From Boswellia sacra (taxonomy: Eukaryota > Streptophyta > Magnoliopsida > Sapindales > Burseraceae), in contig SNVD02004742.1 in the NCBI GenBank assembly GCA_013180625.2, positions 1 through 64,000 of the forward strand: a DNA stretch of 64,000 bases. The letters are read 5' to 3'. The translations under genes were made by a program, and so were the position numbers. The notes under the pieces are model-generated. The model searched no databases. It was not told the origin of the DNA and saw nothing but the letters and a program-made list of their open reading frames with translations. Of this stretch, positions 33,842-44,998 are shown piece after piece. Every line of letters starts with the position of its first letter. Positions within the stretch are counted from its first letter, which is position 1.

Positions 33842-33930
33842 GTAATCTTATTGAGGAGCTTCCCACATCAGTTTGTAATCTCATCCACTTAAAATAGCTT
33901 TGCTTAGGCAATAACAGCGTGAGCCAGGTA
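33842..33930 (+). pseudogene. Captured LRR exon (intracellular plant LRR protein type)
   Basis: Reads GNLIEELPTSVCNLIHLK, a stop, then LCLGNNSVSQ and a GT donor. The LPTSVCNLIHLK-LCL-NNSVS pattern is that of small intracellular LRR proteins, not of the RLP genes around it. One in-frame stop. Confidence 0.6.
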
Positions 33931-35841
33931 GTTGCATTACAAATTAAATGCTATGACATTTAATGATTACATGTATGACTGTTGCTCAATTAATTATCCA
34001 TGAGTTTAAGTATTAGTTGGCTGAACAGGATTAGACCTTTTTTTTTCCCTCTCATTTCTCTAACTGTGCTAAAGCTTAAAGGTTGGAGGCAAAGTTTCAA
34101 TCTGCAGTATAACTATAATTCAATTAACACTGAAAAGAAATAGAAAAGAAAAAGTTGATGAGGATAGCTTTTCGTATAAATTCTCTTATCACTTGAAAAC
34201 AAGACATTTATCGAAATCCATTTACATCAGTAACTTGTCCCTACCACCTCCCCATAGCTTGTTTACACAAATTCCTTGCATATATTATATCATGGACTTG
34301 GATTCATCACTCACATCCATCCATGCCTGCCTTCGATCTATGATCAAGTGTATTGTAACTTGAAATTTTTTTACTTTAAATTTTAATTCCATGATTGATA
34401 ACACTTTATTTTTATTCAATTTAATAGCAGAAAAAAATTGTTGAGCTGACATGAAAAAATTACCTTATAATTTATCTCATTCAATCATTGGAATTGATTA
34501 AATAACAGTCAATCATGATGTAATATAGTATCAGAACTTATATATATTGTCGCTTATTTTATAATTTCCATTGAATAGTTTTTTCCGATTATATAACATA
34601 AAAATAAAGTATAAGAAACGACTTTCAACAATTTTAAGAGTTAGAACAATGAAAAAGCCATCCAGAGGATTAATGATTATCTCTATGTACCTAACTTCAT
34701 AGCTAACTTTATAAATGTTAGCCACACGTCATTGAATAATATATGTAAAAGATTTCATTTGACTTGAACAATTCAACCTGAGCTCTAGACAAAACTAATA
34801 ATTCTGTCCAATGTCTCCTCCATTATTCTCTCCCTCTTAACTAGGAGAGTTACAACATTATATTGTATATAATTAGAACACATGTATCAAGGAAGAATTA
34901 TCATGGCTGTAATTTTTGACTTTCGCAGTCAATAAAATTAATTAATTATTAGAAACAACAAAGGATTTGTTTAGATAAATCTCTCATACTTGAAAATTGA
35001 ATTAAGGGTGATAATAAATTAAGACATCTCTCTATAAATAATATATAGTGTGGCTTTCTCAAGGATAGCAAAATCCGAAAGCCGCAAGCAAATATATTGC
35101 AGGACTTTGTGTAAGAATCAAAATATACATGATTTCCTAGAAAGATAACAAAATTTTTAAGATAACATTCTTGAAAATAACTGCAGGTGAACAACTGAGA
35201 AGAGCTATACATCTATATATTCATACATGCTGCTTTCATCAAGTTAGCTATATGTTCATCAATTCTCTTTGGCTTCTCTCCTGTAACTTACTTGTTCATT
35301 TTTGTTTATTTTGAAAGCATCCCACTTGTTTTTACTATTAATTTACAGGTTTTGTAAATTAATATGATAGAAATTAACATGTTTCTCTCTCTCTTTCTCT
35401 TTGTTATTATTTTCTTTGTGGTACAGAGAGCGTGTGCGTATTTCCATATTATTCAGCATTTGTGTTAATATGTGCAAGTAATGTTGTTGCAATATGGTTG
35501 CTCAATTCTGGATTTAGATTCAATGTGATTCTATGATCATTTGATTGATTTTGTTGGCATTGTAATTTATAAACTTATTTATCTTATTAAATTCAATTCA
35601 TGATTTGGGCCTTTACGTTTGTAGCTTTATATCAGTAAAACTAAAAAGGATTATGCTGTCTATGTGCATTCAATTGCTTTGCTATTTTGTTGAAGTAGAT
35701 CTTAATATTTCTATGCAAATTATAATCAAATAATATGAGGATACCAATTGGTTGTTAGCATCATCAGCTAACTATATATATTGTTGTGTTTCTTTCTTTT
35801 TGTTATTAATTTTTTGCGTTTCAAAATCTCATAGGATTCCC
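33931..35841. other. CACTA interior, AT-rich
   Basis: Non-coding, very AT-rich; a CT run lies near 35382-35402. Short ORFs are not credible. Confidence 0.45.
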
Positions 35842-36126
35842 ATGGGAAAGCAAAAACAAAGGGCACGCCAAGAGAATAGCCAATCGATGCAAAAGGAAGG
35901 CTTCACTTGTGAGACCTGCATCGAACCTATCTCACCGAACAAGAAATTCATTATCAAGAAATGTTGTGATCACCCTTTTTGTCAAGATTGCATAGCAAAA
36001 TATATTAAAGTGAAGATTGAAGATAAAGTAGTAGACATTAATTGCCCTGGATTGAAACTGCAGACAAAGTCTGGATCCTTTCTCATGCAAGCCTATAATC
36101 CCACCGAGTCTTTTCACAAAGTGGTG
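35842..36126 (+). pseudogene. Captured RBR-type E3 ubiquitin ligase fragment (RING1 part)
   Basis: ATG 35842 gives MGKQKQRARQENSQ, then FTCETCIEPISPNKKF, CCDHPFCQDCIAKYIKVKIE and NCPGL. This is the Cys-x2-Cys...His...Cys-x2-Cys RING1 of plant RBR ligases, which recruits the E2. One extra base near 36057 shifts the frame: in the next frame the expected continuation (LDPFSCKPIIPPSLFTKWCE) is visible up to a stop at about 36126. IBR and RING2, with the catalytic Cys, are missing. Confidence 0.82.
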
Positions 36127-36392
36127 TGAAGATTGAAGATAATCAAACTATTTGATTATAACATGTTGAATAGTGTGGATGATGATTGCGTTATATTTGA
36201 TATTTTTTTGGATTATGATTGAACCATTATATGAGATATTTTTGTATTTGATTTGATTTCATTATATTCATTGAATGAATGATTACAGAATTATATCAAA
36301 ACGTTTTTTTTGAGACAGGTTAATTATTTTGTAAACAGCAAATAAATATAGAATAGCACAAGCAGCAAAACTTTGAAAAATTTTTGCTAACT

Positions 36393-36911
36393 ATTTACGG
36401 CGGTTTCTTGGTCGACACAAAAAATTTCTTTTAATTGTTTACGGCGGTTTCCATCAACCCACGATAGTTTCTGAAAAATTGTATAAAATCTTTTTACGGC
36501 GGTTTTGTGACTTTTTACGGCAGTTTTTGTTCGTCGTAAATAGTTACTTTTTATGGCTGACACGAAACCGCCGTAAATCAACACACGAAAGTTTTTGAAA
36601 AATTGTATAAAATATTTTTACGACGGTTTTGTGACTTTTTACAGCGGTTTTTTGTTCGCATAAATAGTAACTTTTTACGGCGGACACGAAACCGTCGTAA
36701 AAGGGTCTGGTGATTGTCGGTCCTGTTTCGTCACTTGTTTTTATGTCGAACAACTAAACCATCGTAAATGACTATTTACGGCGGGCCAAAACCGTCGTAA
36801 AAGCTTTTACTGCGGTTGTTTTTGTGGCAGTTGTCAACCGCCGCATAACCGTCGTAAATGACTATTTACGACGGTTTTGGCCCGCCGTAAATAATCCTCC
36901 TTGTTGTAGTG
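36393..36911. repeat. CACTA right-end subterminal repeats, TACGGCGG family
   Basis: Dense TTTACGGCGGTTT and complement units, including two near-identical blocks (around 36465-36560 and 36585-36690). Same word family as at 9323-9812. Confidence 0.85.
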
Positions 36912-37105
36912 GAGGTGACCCTCATGTGTGCACGAAGCCCAACACCCAGCCCGCTATCGCATGTTGTCTATTTTGGATACACAGTCCGTCACAATTTTGC
37001 TTTCGGACTTTGTAACCCAAAAGGCTTCCAACAGCTTAAGGAGCTCACGAGGTATATAAACTATTCACATATCTTATTTCCAAGTGATGTGGATGTTACA
37101 ATTAG

Positions 37106-37530
37106 ACCTATAAAAAAACAAGCTTGTTGGTCAAATTCCTGTGCAATTGACGAACCTAAATTATCTTTCTGTGTTAAAAGTTTCCTTCAACAAACTTGTG
37201 GGACAAATACCTAAAAGGAAGCAATTTGACACATTTGAAGGTAACTCTTATATTGGGAATTTGGGGTTGTGTGGATTACCATTGTTAGAAAAGAGTAACA
37301 GTGATAAGGCGCCTGAGCCATCAACTTCAATCTTCCTAGAAGAGTACAAAACTTCAATCCGGTTTGATTGGAGAATCATTATGATGGGTTATGCAAGTAG
37401 GCTGGTTATAGGCTTGTCTATCGGATACATTATTCTCTCAATTGGAAAATGACAATGGTTTGCAAGGATGGTTGATAGGGTGCAACTAAAATTGCTAGAA
37501 AGACTCAAAAATAAACTAACAAGTGCATGC
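37106..37530 (+). pseudogene. RLP pseudogene 2, C-terminal LRR, membrane span and tail
   Basis: Resumes the LRR after the insertion (KLVGQIP, then LTNLNYLSVLKVSFNKLVGQ), then the conserved C-cap FDTFEGNSYIGNLGLCGLPL, an acidic or serine stretch and a membrane span (MGYASRLVIGLSIGYIILSI). The ORF stops at TGA (37450-37452), but the same frame goes on as QWFARMVDRVQLKLLERLKN up to a later stop near 37531, so the TGA looks like a nonsense change within the cytoplasmic tail. Confidence 0.85.
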
Positions 37531-37969
37531 TAGGATTCTCTCAATGCGGTGAGTATTTCAATCTTCTTTATATAATACTTGGCGCTATTTTTCATGACTA
37601 TATCTATATGCTTTTCTCTCTTTTCTCAGCATGGTGATTGACAAGATGTTGAAGCATAAATAGTCAAATATGCATGAACTACATATTTTCTTGAGAAACT
37701 ATCAGCAGTTTTTAAGGTAACTAAATCAAAATCAAAGTGTAGAAAATTCTTTGGGAATAATTATTATATGTTTGTTGTCGCTCTTTTCTGGACTTTTACA
37801 AATGAGTCATGGCTATTTTTGAAAATATTAACTTCCACAAGCAAAAAATTTAGTACTAAACTACTCTTAGTTGGCTGCTCCCTAGCAACAATGGCAACAT
37901 GAATTTTTTGAGAAAATTCTTCTGAAAATTTTTCATGAGAGTTTTCCAAAGTTACATTTATTGGATTGA
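37531..37969. other. RLP 3' flank
   Basis: AT-rich, non-coding; probably 3' UTR and downstream DNA of RLP pseudogene 2. Confidence 0.4.
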
Positions 37970-37974
37970 CTTTC

Positions 37975-39822
37975 TGACACAACCCGTCCGAACACCCCCA
38001 TTCCTAGGATCCGGGTGCTCTTAAGAAAGTGATAACCGGAACGATCTTGCTATTTATTGACTCACCGTACATCCATTGTGCAACTCTAATAAAAATTAAA
38101 CATTTTGTATCACTGTGTAACTGACAGAGTCACTCCTATTTTTCAAACATAGCCGCCCTGTAATTATTCATAAAACACTCATGACAAAATTTCATAACAC
38201 AACTACCACTGAAAACTCTTGTTTCTTCTCATTAACAAATGCTCACAAAGCAACCTTATCATTGGGTCTCAGACCCTTTTATAATTAATATTGTAACAAA
38301 AACTAATATAATACATCATTCTCAGTGGTTTAGGACCCTCCATAACATTGTAACCAAAATAATTCACTAGCACATTATATACATTCTGGACCATCAACAT
38401 GCTCACAAAATGTAGACTAACTATTATATATACATATAAGCATGTGATACAAAAATGATATGTTTTCCTGTAGATTCATTACATGGCCAACCTAGCTTAT
38501 AAAAACGTCACTGAGCTGCACAAAAGCCTGCAATGACTTGGGAGGGAAAATAGAAAAATATAGGAAAGGAGTGAGCTAAAGCTCAGTGAGTAGATATTAG
38601 TTTTTAATAATAAATATTTCAAAATATTTAAATTAATTAGTTTTAGAATATGAACATATCTCCCAGATTTATTTAAATACTAAATCTTAGATCATATTAT
38701 CTTTACTATTGTAATACGTACACTGTTTCCAATTATAAAATGTCATATAGATAACAAATCATATGAAAATTGATATGACTTCTCAGAATACAACTGATTA
38801 TGATTTAGTATTACAGTTATCATACTAGAAAATTACGCCAAACTAGTATGAACTGAATCCTTTGGTCACACCTGGCGGAATATTATCAACATCCTGGTAA
38901 GATAATCACACCTGGCGGATTATCATCAACACCCAGGTAAAGTAATCACTTCTGGCAAAATATCATTAACACCTAGGTAGGATAATCACATCTGGCGGAA
39001 TATCATCAACTCCCAGGTAGTAAGAACTACTATCGTATGCATGCGTGTAGTGAATATGTATATTGGTGGGAAACGGGTACTTCATAAGATGGTATAAAAT
39101 CATGTGTACGTTACATTAACGAAACATCAATTTTTCACTTAATGATATCATAATTCTCTTTCTAGGCTCATATCAATTCTGATAGATTATAAAAACAAAT
39201 CAAATGCCATTTAACTCAAATCTGTACACGCATCACATAAACATGCTTAATAACGAAATTAAAAATATATAATTCTATTAAAATATCATGACATGTTAAA
39301 TGGCATTTTTAAATAAACATTTAACCAATTAAAATTTATCCACTCACAGAATATAGGTGTTTAGGTATGCTAATACCCGGATCCTTAGACTTGTCACCTA
39401 TGCGGTCTATCTATAACAGTACGTTCAAAGTAAATTTTAGACTCAAAATAAACTAAAATATAAAAATGAAATTTCTAAAATTCAACAAATATCACACCGA
39501 ACTAATTACACTGTTAAATAACTGGTAGCATTTCCCCCTTATATTTCCTTTTTCTCCCCCTTCTCTTCTTTTCCTTTCTTTTCTTTCTTTCCTCTTCCTC
39601 TCTTTTCTCCCTCGGCTTCTCTCTTTTTCTCTTAATTTTGTTCTCAGTTTATGGAATAAAGAGGCAACCACATGAAAGTGTTATAAACAACTTTCACTGC
39701 CTCAAGCTTGTAGCTCACAAGCTGCTTGAATTAAAAGAAGTGAGGCAGGCCTGCCAGGTGCAACTTAGAAAGATAAGCAACTAAGCTGGTTGCTTAGTTT
39801 ATGAAATTACACATGCATGACA
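37975..39822 (-). mobile_element. Solo LTR of 1848 bp
   Basis: Read on the minus strand it starts TGTCATGCATGTG and ends GGGTTGTGTCA. CTTTC stands on both sides (37970-37974 and 39823-39827). There is no internal domain, so it is a solo LTR from recombination between two LTRs. Not related in sequence to LTRs A or B. Confidence 0.85.
38866..39020. repeat. 40-bp minisatellite, four units
   Basis: TCACACCTGG, TCACACCTGG, TCACTTCTGG and TCACATCTGG start at 38866, 38906, 38946 and 38986, exactly 40 bases apart, each followed by an ATCATCAAC...CCAGGTA block. Within the solo LTR. Confidence 0.9.
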
Positions 39823-39827
39823 CTTTC

Positions 39828-41142
39828 AATTTCATAGGGTGATTCTGCTCGTTAGCCATTTGAGGTTGTCACGTACATTAGTTAAGTTAATTTAATATTT
39901 TCGTTCACATGTGCTATTGACTTATCCTAACAAGACTTCTATTGTTCTTTTTTCCCTTCCTATTCCCCTATTAGCTAGAGACCAAGTGCTAGGAAGAGTT
40001 CTGCATATTGTATAGAAGTTGCATCCGATTGGCACTACTGATGAAATACCTAAAAACTCAGCTTTTGAGTATTAGTTTTGTAAGTGCAAAAAATTAAGAA
40101 ATTTTTTTTTGTTAAATTTTTTCTTACTGGTCTCACATATTTGAGATAAGCAAATGCTTTTTAGTGCTGGCTAAAATATCATAAGTCTGCTCCCAAAGCC
40201 TTGCTCTGTTGTGAAGTGATATTCTGATCACCTAAATTGTGGGACCTTGTTAAGGAAGCTCATTAAGTGGAGATTACCAGCTGAATTAATTAGTTAGTTA
40301 ATTCAGTTATTTGCTCTGTTTAGTTTCCTAATCATTAGTTAGTTATAGTTAGTTAATGGAAATGATTGTGAGCTGTCATAGCCTTCTGTACTGCTTCCAG
40401 AACATTGCACTGCTTCCAGAACATTACACTCTGGCAATTCAGTTATATGAGTCAGCATCTTCATTCATGCCGATTGGAGAATGGTTGCTGGATCGTTGGA
40501 TGCTGGCCAAGTGTAATCCGATTGCTGTAATTCCATCTTCCATAAATAGAAACTTCTCACTCAAGAAATAACTTGAGCTGAGATAATTCTTCAACTGACC
40601 TTGTCTCGTTTAAGATGTCAATTTCATTGCAGGTGCAGGCAATCAACTTAATTAATTACAAAATTGCATTAAATTAACAGTCTTTTGGATTATCTTTACT
40701 TTTTAATCTTGCCGTCCTTGTTCTTCCATACCAAGAAGCATTTGTTTAAGAGCTTTTGGTTTCATTGATGAATGAATGATAAGTAGAAAAGCATAAAATC
40801 TGGAACTGAATGAAGTATGAATCTCCCAATTGTCAAATCTTTGGAAACACAATATTGACCGGTCTATGCTCTGATGTATTTATTTGTTTTGAATAATAAT
40901 ATTTAAGCTCTAACATATGTCCAATTATAACATCTTCGGATAGACTTATCACGCCATACAATTTAACTTCTTTCATTTCATTTTAATATATATATTTTAT
41001 ATAATAAAAGCATTTCAATTACATGATTTGAAAATTTGAAAGTTTTATGTGCATGACATCAAGATTGGCATATATATAATAATGAAGTTTTTTTTGTAAA
41101 GATCTTGTTGAATTTTATTTTTTTATTTTTATATTTAGAAAA
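39828..41142. other. Spacer with possible short LTR remnant
   Basis: The stretch from about 40246 to 40640 (TGTTAAGGAAGCTC..., TTAGTTAG repeats, CATAAATAG box) has the look of a short LTR, but I could not find a clean target duplication. The rest is AT-rich without genes. Confidence 0.35.
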
Positions 41143-42450
41143 CATCTGGCAGATTACCATCTTGCTTGTTTTCTCTGCCATCATGTTCCCTGAAGCATGT
41201 TTATTTACAGGGTAATGAGCTTCATGGCTTAACTCCAACTTCCATATCAGAACTTGTGAACCTCATTGTTCTAGATCTTTCATCGAATAACCTGAGTCGT
41301 GTTTTTTATTCCGACACGTTTTCAAAGCTCAAAAACCTTGTATATGTTAATCTTTCACATAATCGTCTCTTGTCTTTAAGAACATACAATTTTGTCAACT
41401 TTACCTTGCCCAAGCTACATAAGTTCTATTTTTCTTCTTGCAACCAAATTGAATTTCCAATTTTCTTAAGAAACTCGGAACACTTGCTATATTTAGATTT
41501 TTCGAACAAAAAATTCAAGGTTGTTTTTCTGGATGGGATTCACAACTTTGGCACTATTTGATTTATTTGGTCTTTCTCATAATTTTCTGATAAGTTTGAA
41601 AAACACCACCAATGCGCCTAAAATATCTAAACCTCCATTTCAGCTTACATCAAGGACCACTTGCTGTAGTGCCACCTGGCATGATATTCTTCTATGTTGC
41701 ACGCAGTAAATAAATTGACTGGAGGGTTCCCTTCATTTTGAAATTTGCGCCATGTTAAAATTATTGTTTCTTGACATGTCCAATAATGGTTTGAGTGGAA
41801 TTTTTCCACCATGTCTTGTCAACTATTAAAGTGCATTTGAATTAGATCTGCGGATGAACAAATTCTGGGGCAGGATTCCTCGAACATTTGCGAACTATAG
41901 TTTGTTGAATGATATTAGTTTTAGTGGCAATAAGTTAGAGGGACCATTACCACCATCTTGAGTAAATTCGTTTATTTCAGCAAGATCTTAATGTTGGGAA
42001 TAACATAATTATAAATGATACCTTTCCCTATTCGTTAGAAACTATTCCAAATCTGCAAATTCTTATTTCGAGATCTAATAGATTCATGGTCCGATTGGTG
42101 ATTCTTGAATTATAATTTTCTGTTGCCAGGTTGCAAATAGTGGACATATCTCACATTGGGTTCACAAGTATTTTGCTAGCAAGGTCTTTTGAAAATTTTA
42201 AGGCTATATATGTAATATGCGGCTCACCAGTACTCTGCGTCATTGACGATAAAAGGAAATGCTATTGAATTGGGGAGGCTTATAACCATGCTCAAAATCA
42301 TGGCTTTCTCAAACAACAAATTGTTAATATCTCTTAAACAATGGTAGAAGATGAAAAAAAGAAAAAACTCAGCCAGAAAATGATAAATGTTAGTTGTAAA
42401 TTCATACGTAAAATTCCTTGGGCCTAGGAAGTTGATTTCAATTATCACTC
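41143..42450 (+). pseudogene. RLP pseudogene 3, 5'-truncated
   Basis: Begins in mid-gene at CAGATTACCATCTTGC. 41166-41561 is open and holds LRRs (ELVNLIVLDLSSNNLSRVFY, FSKLKNLVYVNLSHNRLLSL), then frame breaks follow. It carries the empty site of the MULE-like insertion at 41934-41942. There is no C-terminal membrane region; the sequence fades out near 42450. Confidence 0.85.
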
Positions 42451-42965
42451 AAAACTATATGTCTACGAACTTGGTGAAAACGTTGACAATATGCAAATCA
42501 TCTGGTAGATACGTGGCTTTGGCTTCTAATGAAGTTTAATTAACGTTATAATTAAGAAATATAGAAAAACATTTTGTCTCGAGTCTCAATAAGGTGGCAA
42601 GATGTCTCTGTCAATGCAGGCAATCAATTAGTTGCAATTTAACAATATTTTAGATCCAACTTTGCAATTGCCGCCTTAAGGTTACAACAACCTTCTGGAA
42701 TTCATAAATAATATGTAGAAATGCTTGGAAGCTGGAACTGAAGGATGTTCCAGGCTCCCAATTGTCAAAACTTGGGAAGCACATTGACCTTAAGTGGTCT
42801 TAGCTCAGGATTGTTTTTTCTTTTCTGACTTGATTCCGATTCCTCAAAGTTAAGAAAATAAAAATTTTGAATTAATAATAGAGTTGGTTTTGTAGTGCTT
42901 AGTGCATTTGCAACAGTCAGGACCAAAAGCAGTTATTCATGTATGAGCCTGCTGCAAGTTAGACC

Positions 42966-43664
42966 TTGGCAAGGCTTTCTCATCTTTCTCGACCGTCTCG
43001 TCTTTCTCTTCAGGCCTTTAAAAAAAAAAAAATACGGGGAGTCCTGCGGCTGTATGCAGTCCTCTGCCTCATCTTGTTCCTGAATCTGCTAGTTATTTGT
43101 TCATCATCCTTTTACTCTTCTCAAAAATCAACGAAGATGAAACTTTGCACTCCCGAACAAAGCTCTGCTTTGCTCCATTTTAGGAACTCCCTTTCAATTA
43201 ATAGTTTTGCTTCTAGTAACCGTGATGAGAATGATGATTCTTATCCAAAGACAAGCTCTTGGACGGAGGGTAGTGATTGCTGCTCATGGGATAGAGTCAC
43301 TTGTGATAGATTGACAGGTGATGTGATTGGCCTCCATCTTAGTTCCAGTTGGCTTCTTGGCACTATACATGACAATAGCAGTCTGTTCTCCCTTCAACAA
43401 CTTCAGAGGCTCAACCTAGGATGTAATGATTTCAGCAAATCCAATGTGTCATCCAAGTTTTTTTGGTTCACAAAATTGACACATCTTAGCCTTTCTTCAT
43501 CAGTTTCTCTGGCCAAGTTCCCAATGAAATGTCTTACTTGTCTAATCTGGCTTCACTTCATCTCTCTCTTAGTCATGTAAAGCTGGAGCAACAGAGTTTT
43601 AATAAAGTCTTGCAAAATCTAACAGAACTGAGGTATCTTCTTCTTGACAGGGTGGACTTGTATG
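42966..43664 (+). pseudogene. RLP pseudogene 4, N-terminal part cut by element B
   Basis: After an A-run the translation carries a hydrophobic signal (LCLILFLNLLVICSSSFYSS), then LRRNT (MKLCTPEQSSALLHFRNSLS, EGSDCCSWDRVTCDRLTGDV) and first LRRs. A missing base near 43504, compared with the copy at 25793, shifts the frame. The gene is then cut at GTGGACTTGTATG by the LTR of element B at 43665; nothing of its 3' part is in the window. Confidence 0.88.
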
Positions 43665-44998
43665 TGTTGTGAAAAATCCGCAAGTATACGGAATTGTTAC
43701 AAGTAATATAGATGTGAGTCCAGACATCATCCCACGAGGGCTGCCGACACTAAGTATCGAAATTGTATTAACATCATTTTTTTTAAATAATGATAAAAGA
43801 GAATTGGGTTTTGGTAAAATTAAATAAAAGTTGATTAAACTAAAATTAACACTATGGACACTAACAAAAATTAGGGAGAAAGGAATTTAATAATTAAAAA
43901 TCAAGGGATCCGATTTCACCAGAATTATTCAATTCAATTTCTCTAACTTAATTAACCAATGTTTTTTCCTACTGTTACCAATCGATTTCACTAATTTGAT
44001 TATTATTCTTTCTCAAGCAATAATATTGTATATTAATAGATTAAAATCACATCTCTGTCTCATCTAACTCACTATTAATGCCCATTAAGCACAAAAAATC
44101 ATATAAGATTGCAAAAATCACATTCATATCTCTCTCACATGATTTATGGCAAAATAATTAAAGTCTAATGTGAACATTACTTCTCAGTCTCAATCCACAT
44201 CTCAATTCATGCAATAATTGACCAAAAAATCACAAGCATTAAGCATATACTTAAATTGCTCAACAGTATTGGAATAAACATCAATCAACTAAAATCAAGA
44301 GAAATTGGACATCAAAATATGACTACATCTTCACCCTAGAAAAGGAAAATTAATTCATATTACAAAGAAATACAAATCTAAACATGTTTTTAAACATAAG
44401 TAAAGAGAGGGATAGAAAAACTAGCTATTTGAAATTGAATCTTGATGATGAAGATGGCTTCTATCTCGTTTGCCTTTCCTCTCTAAGAATTTCCTCCAAT
44501 TTTGAATGTCCCTGGTTGAATGAATTCTACTCCTTTTGTTTTTCTTCCTCAGCCGACAAGAGAGCAACATACTCACTGCAAAGCCATTGGATTCCGCAAG
44601 AAAGTATTATTTTCCTCTTTCAATTACGCATGTGGACCAGCTTTAATTGATTCTCCAAGTCAATGAAACCTTTGCTAGGTTGTCTTGCAAAGAAATGAAT
44701 AAAAAATGATTTCTTTTTATATCTTCTGATTGCTCCACCGAAAGTGCAAATGCTCCAAATTAATAGTCAATCATTCACTTTCCTTTCCAGCTCATTTTCA
44801 CCGACAAGCCATCCGAAATTACCTTTCGTATAAGCCACAACATTGTAGAACTTTGTCTTTATATAATTGGGTTCAAATCTTGAAATTTCTTTAGGTAGAA
44901 TTCTTTCAAATTTAGATAAAATTCATCAATTAAACATAAAAGGGGGACAGAAAACTCAGATAACATGTGTAAATAATGTGTGAAAATTAGACTTATCA
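43665..44998 (-). mobile_element. 3' LTR of element B
   Basis: On the minus strand it starts TGATAAGTCTAATTTTCAC after a purine-rich stretch (TTTCGGGGTATT) and ends GCGGATTTTTCACAACA, 1334 bp. CCTCGTGGGA near the end is shared with LTR A. The 5' LTR fragment at 58746-59543 is its close match. Confidence 0.85.

Larger units (their letters stand above)
27980..36911 (+). mobile_element. 8.9-kb CACTA element with several captured gene fragments
   Basis: It begins CACTACAAGAAAGCTAGGC and ends CCTCCTTGTTGTAGTG, with GAG on both sides (27977-27979, 36912-36914). CCGCCGTAA-type repeats lie at both ends, dense at 36393-36911. No transposase gene. It carries pieces of CUL3, an unidentified gene, MPP-alpha, an LRR gene and an RBR ubiquitin ligase, all on the plus strand, plus a LINE insertion on the minus strand. 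Confidence 0.9.
27836..37100. mobile_element. Solo LTR of about 330 bp (TRIM-like), split by a CACTA element
   Basis: The ends are TGTGATATCCCAGC and GGATGTTACA, and the 5-bp duplication ATTAG stands at 27831-27835 and 37101-37105. Without the CACTA element (27980-36911) and its GAG duplicate, 330 bp remain, with no internal domain. It interrupts RLP pseudogene 2 inside an LRR codon run. Confidence 0.85.

Noticed and set aside
40246..40640. Possible short LTR or TRIM
   Set aside because: LTR-like composition, but no convincing TG...CA ends with matching target duplication, so not listed as an element.
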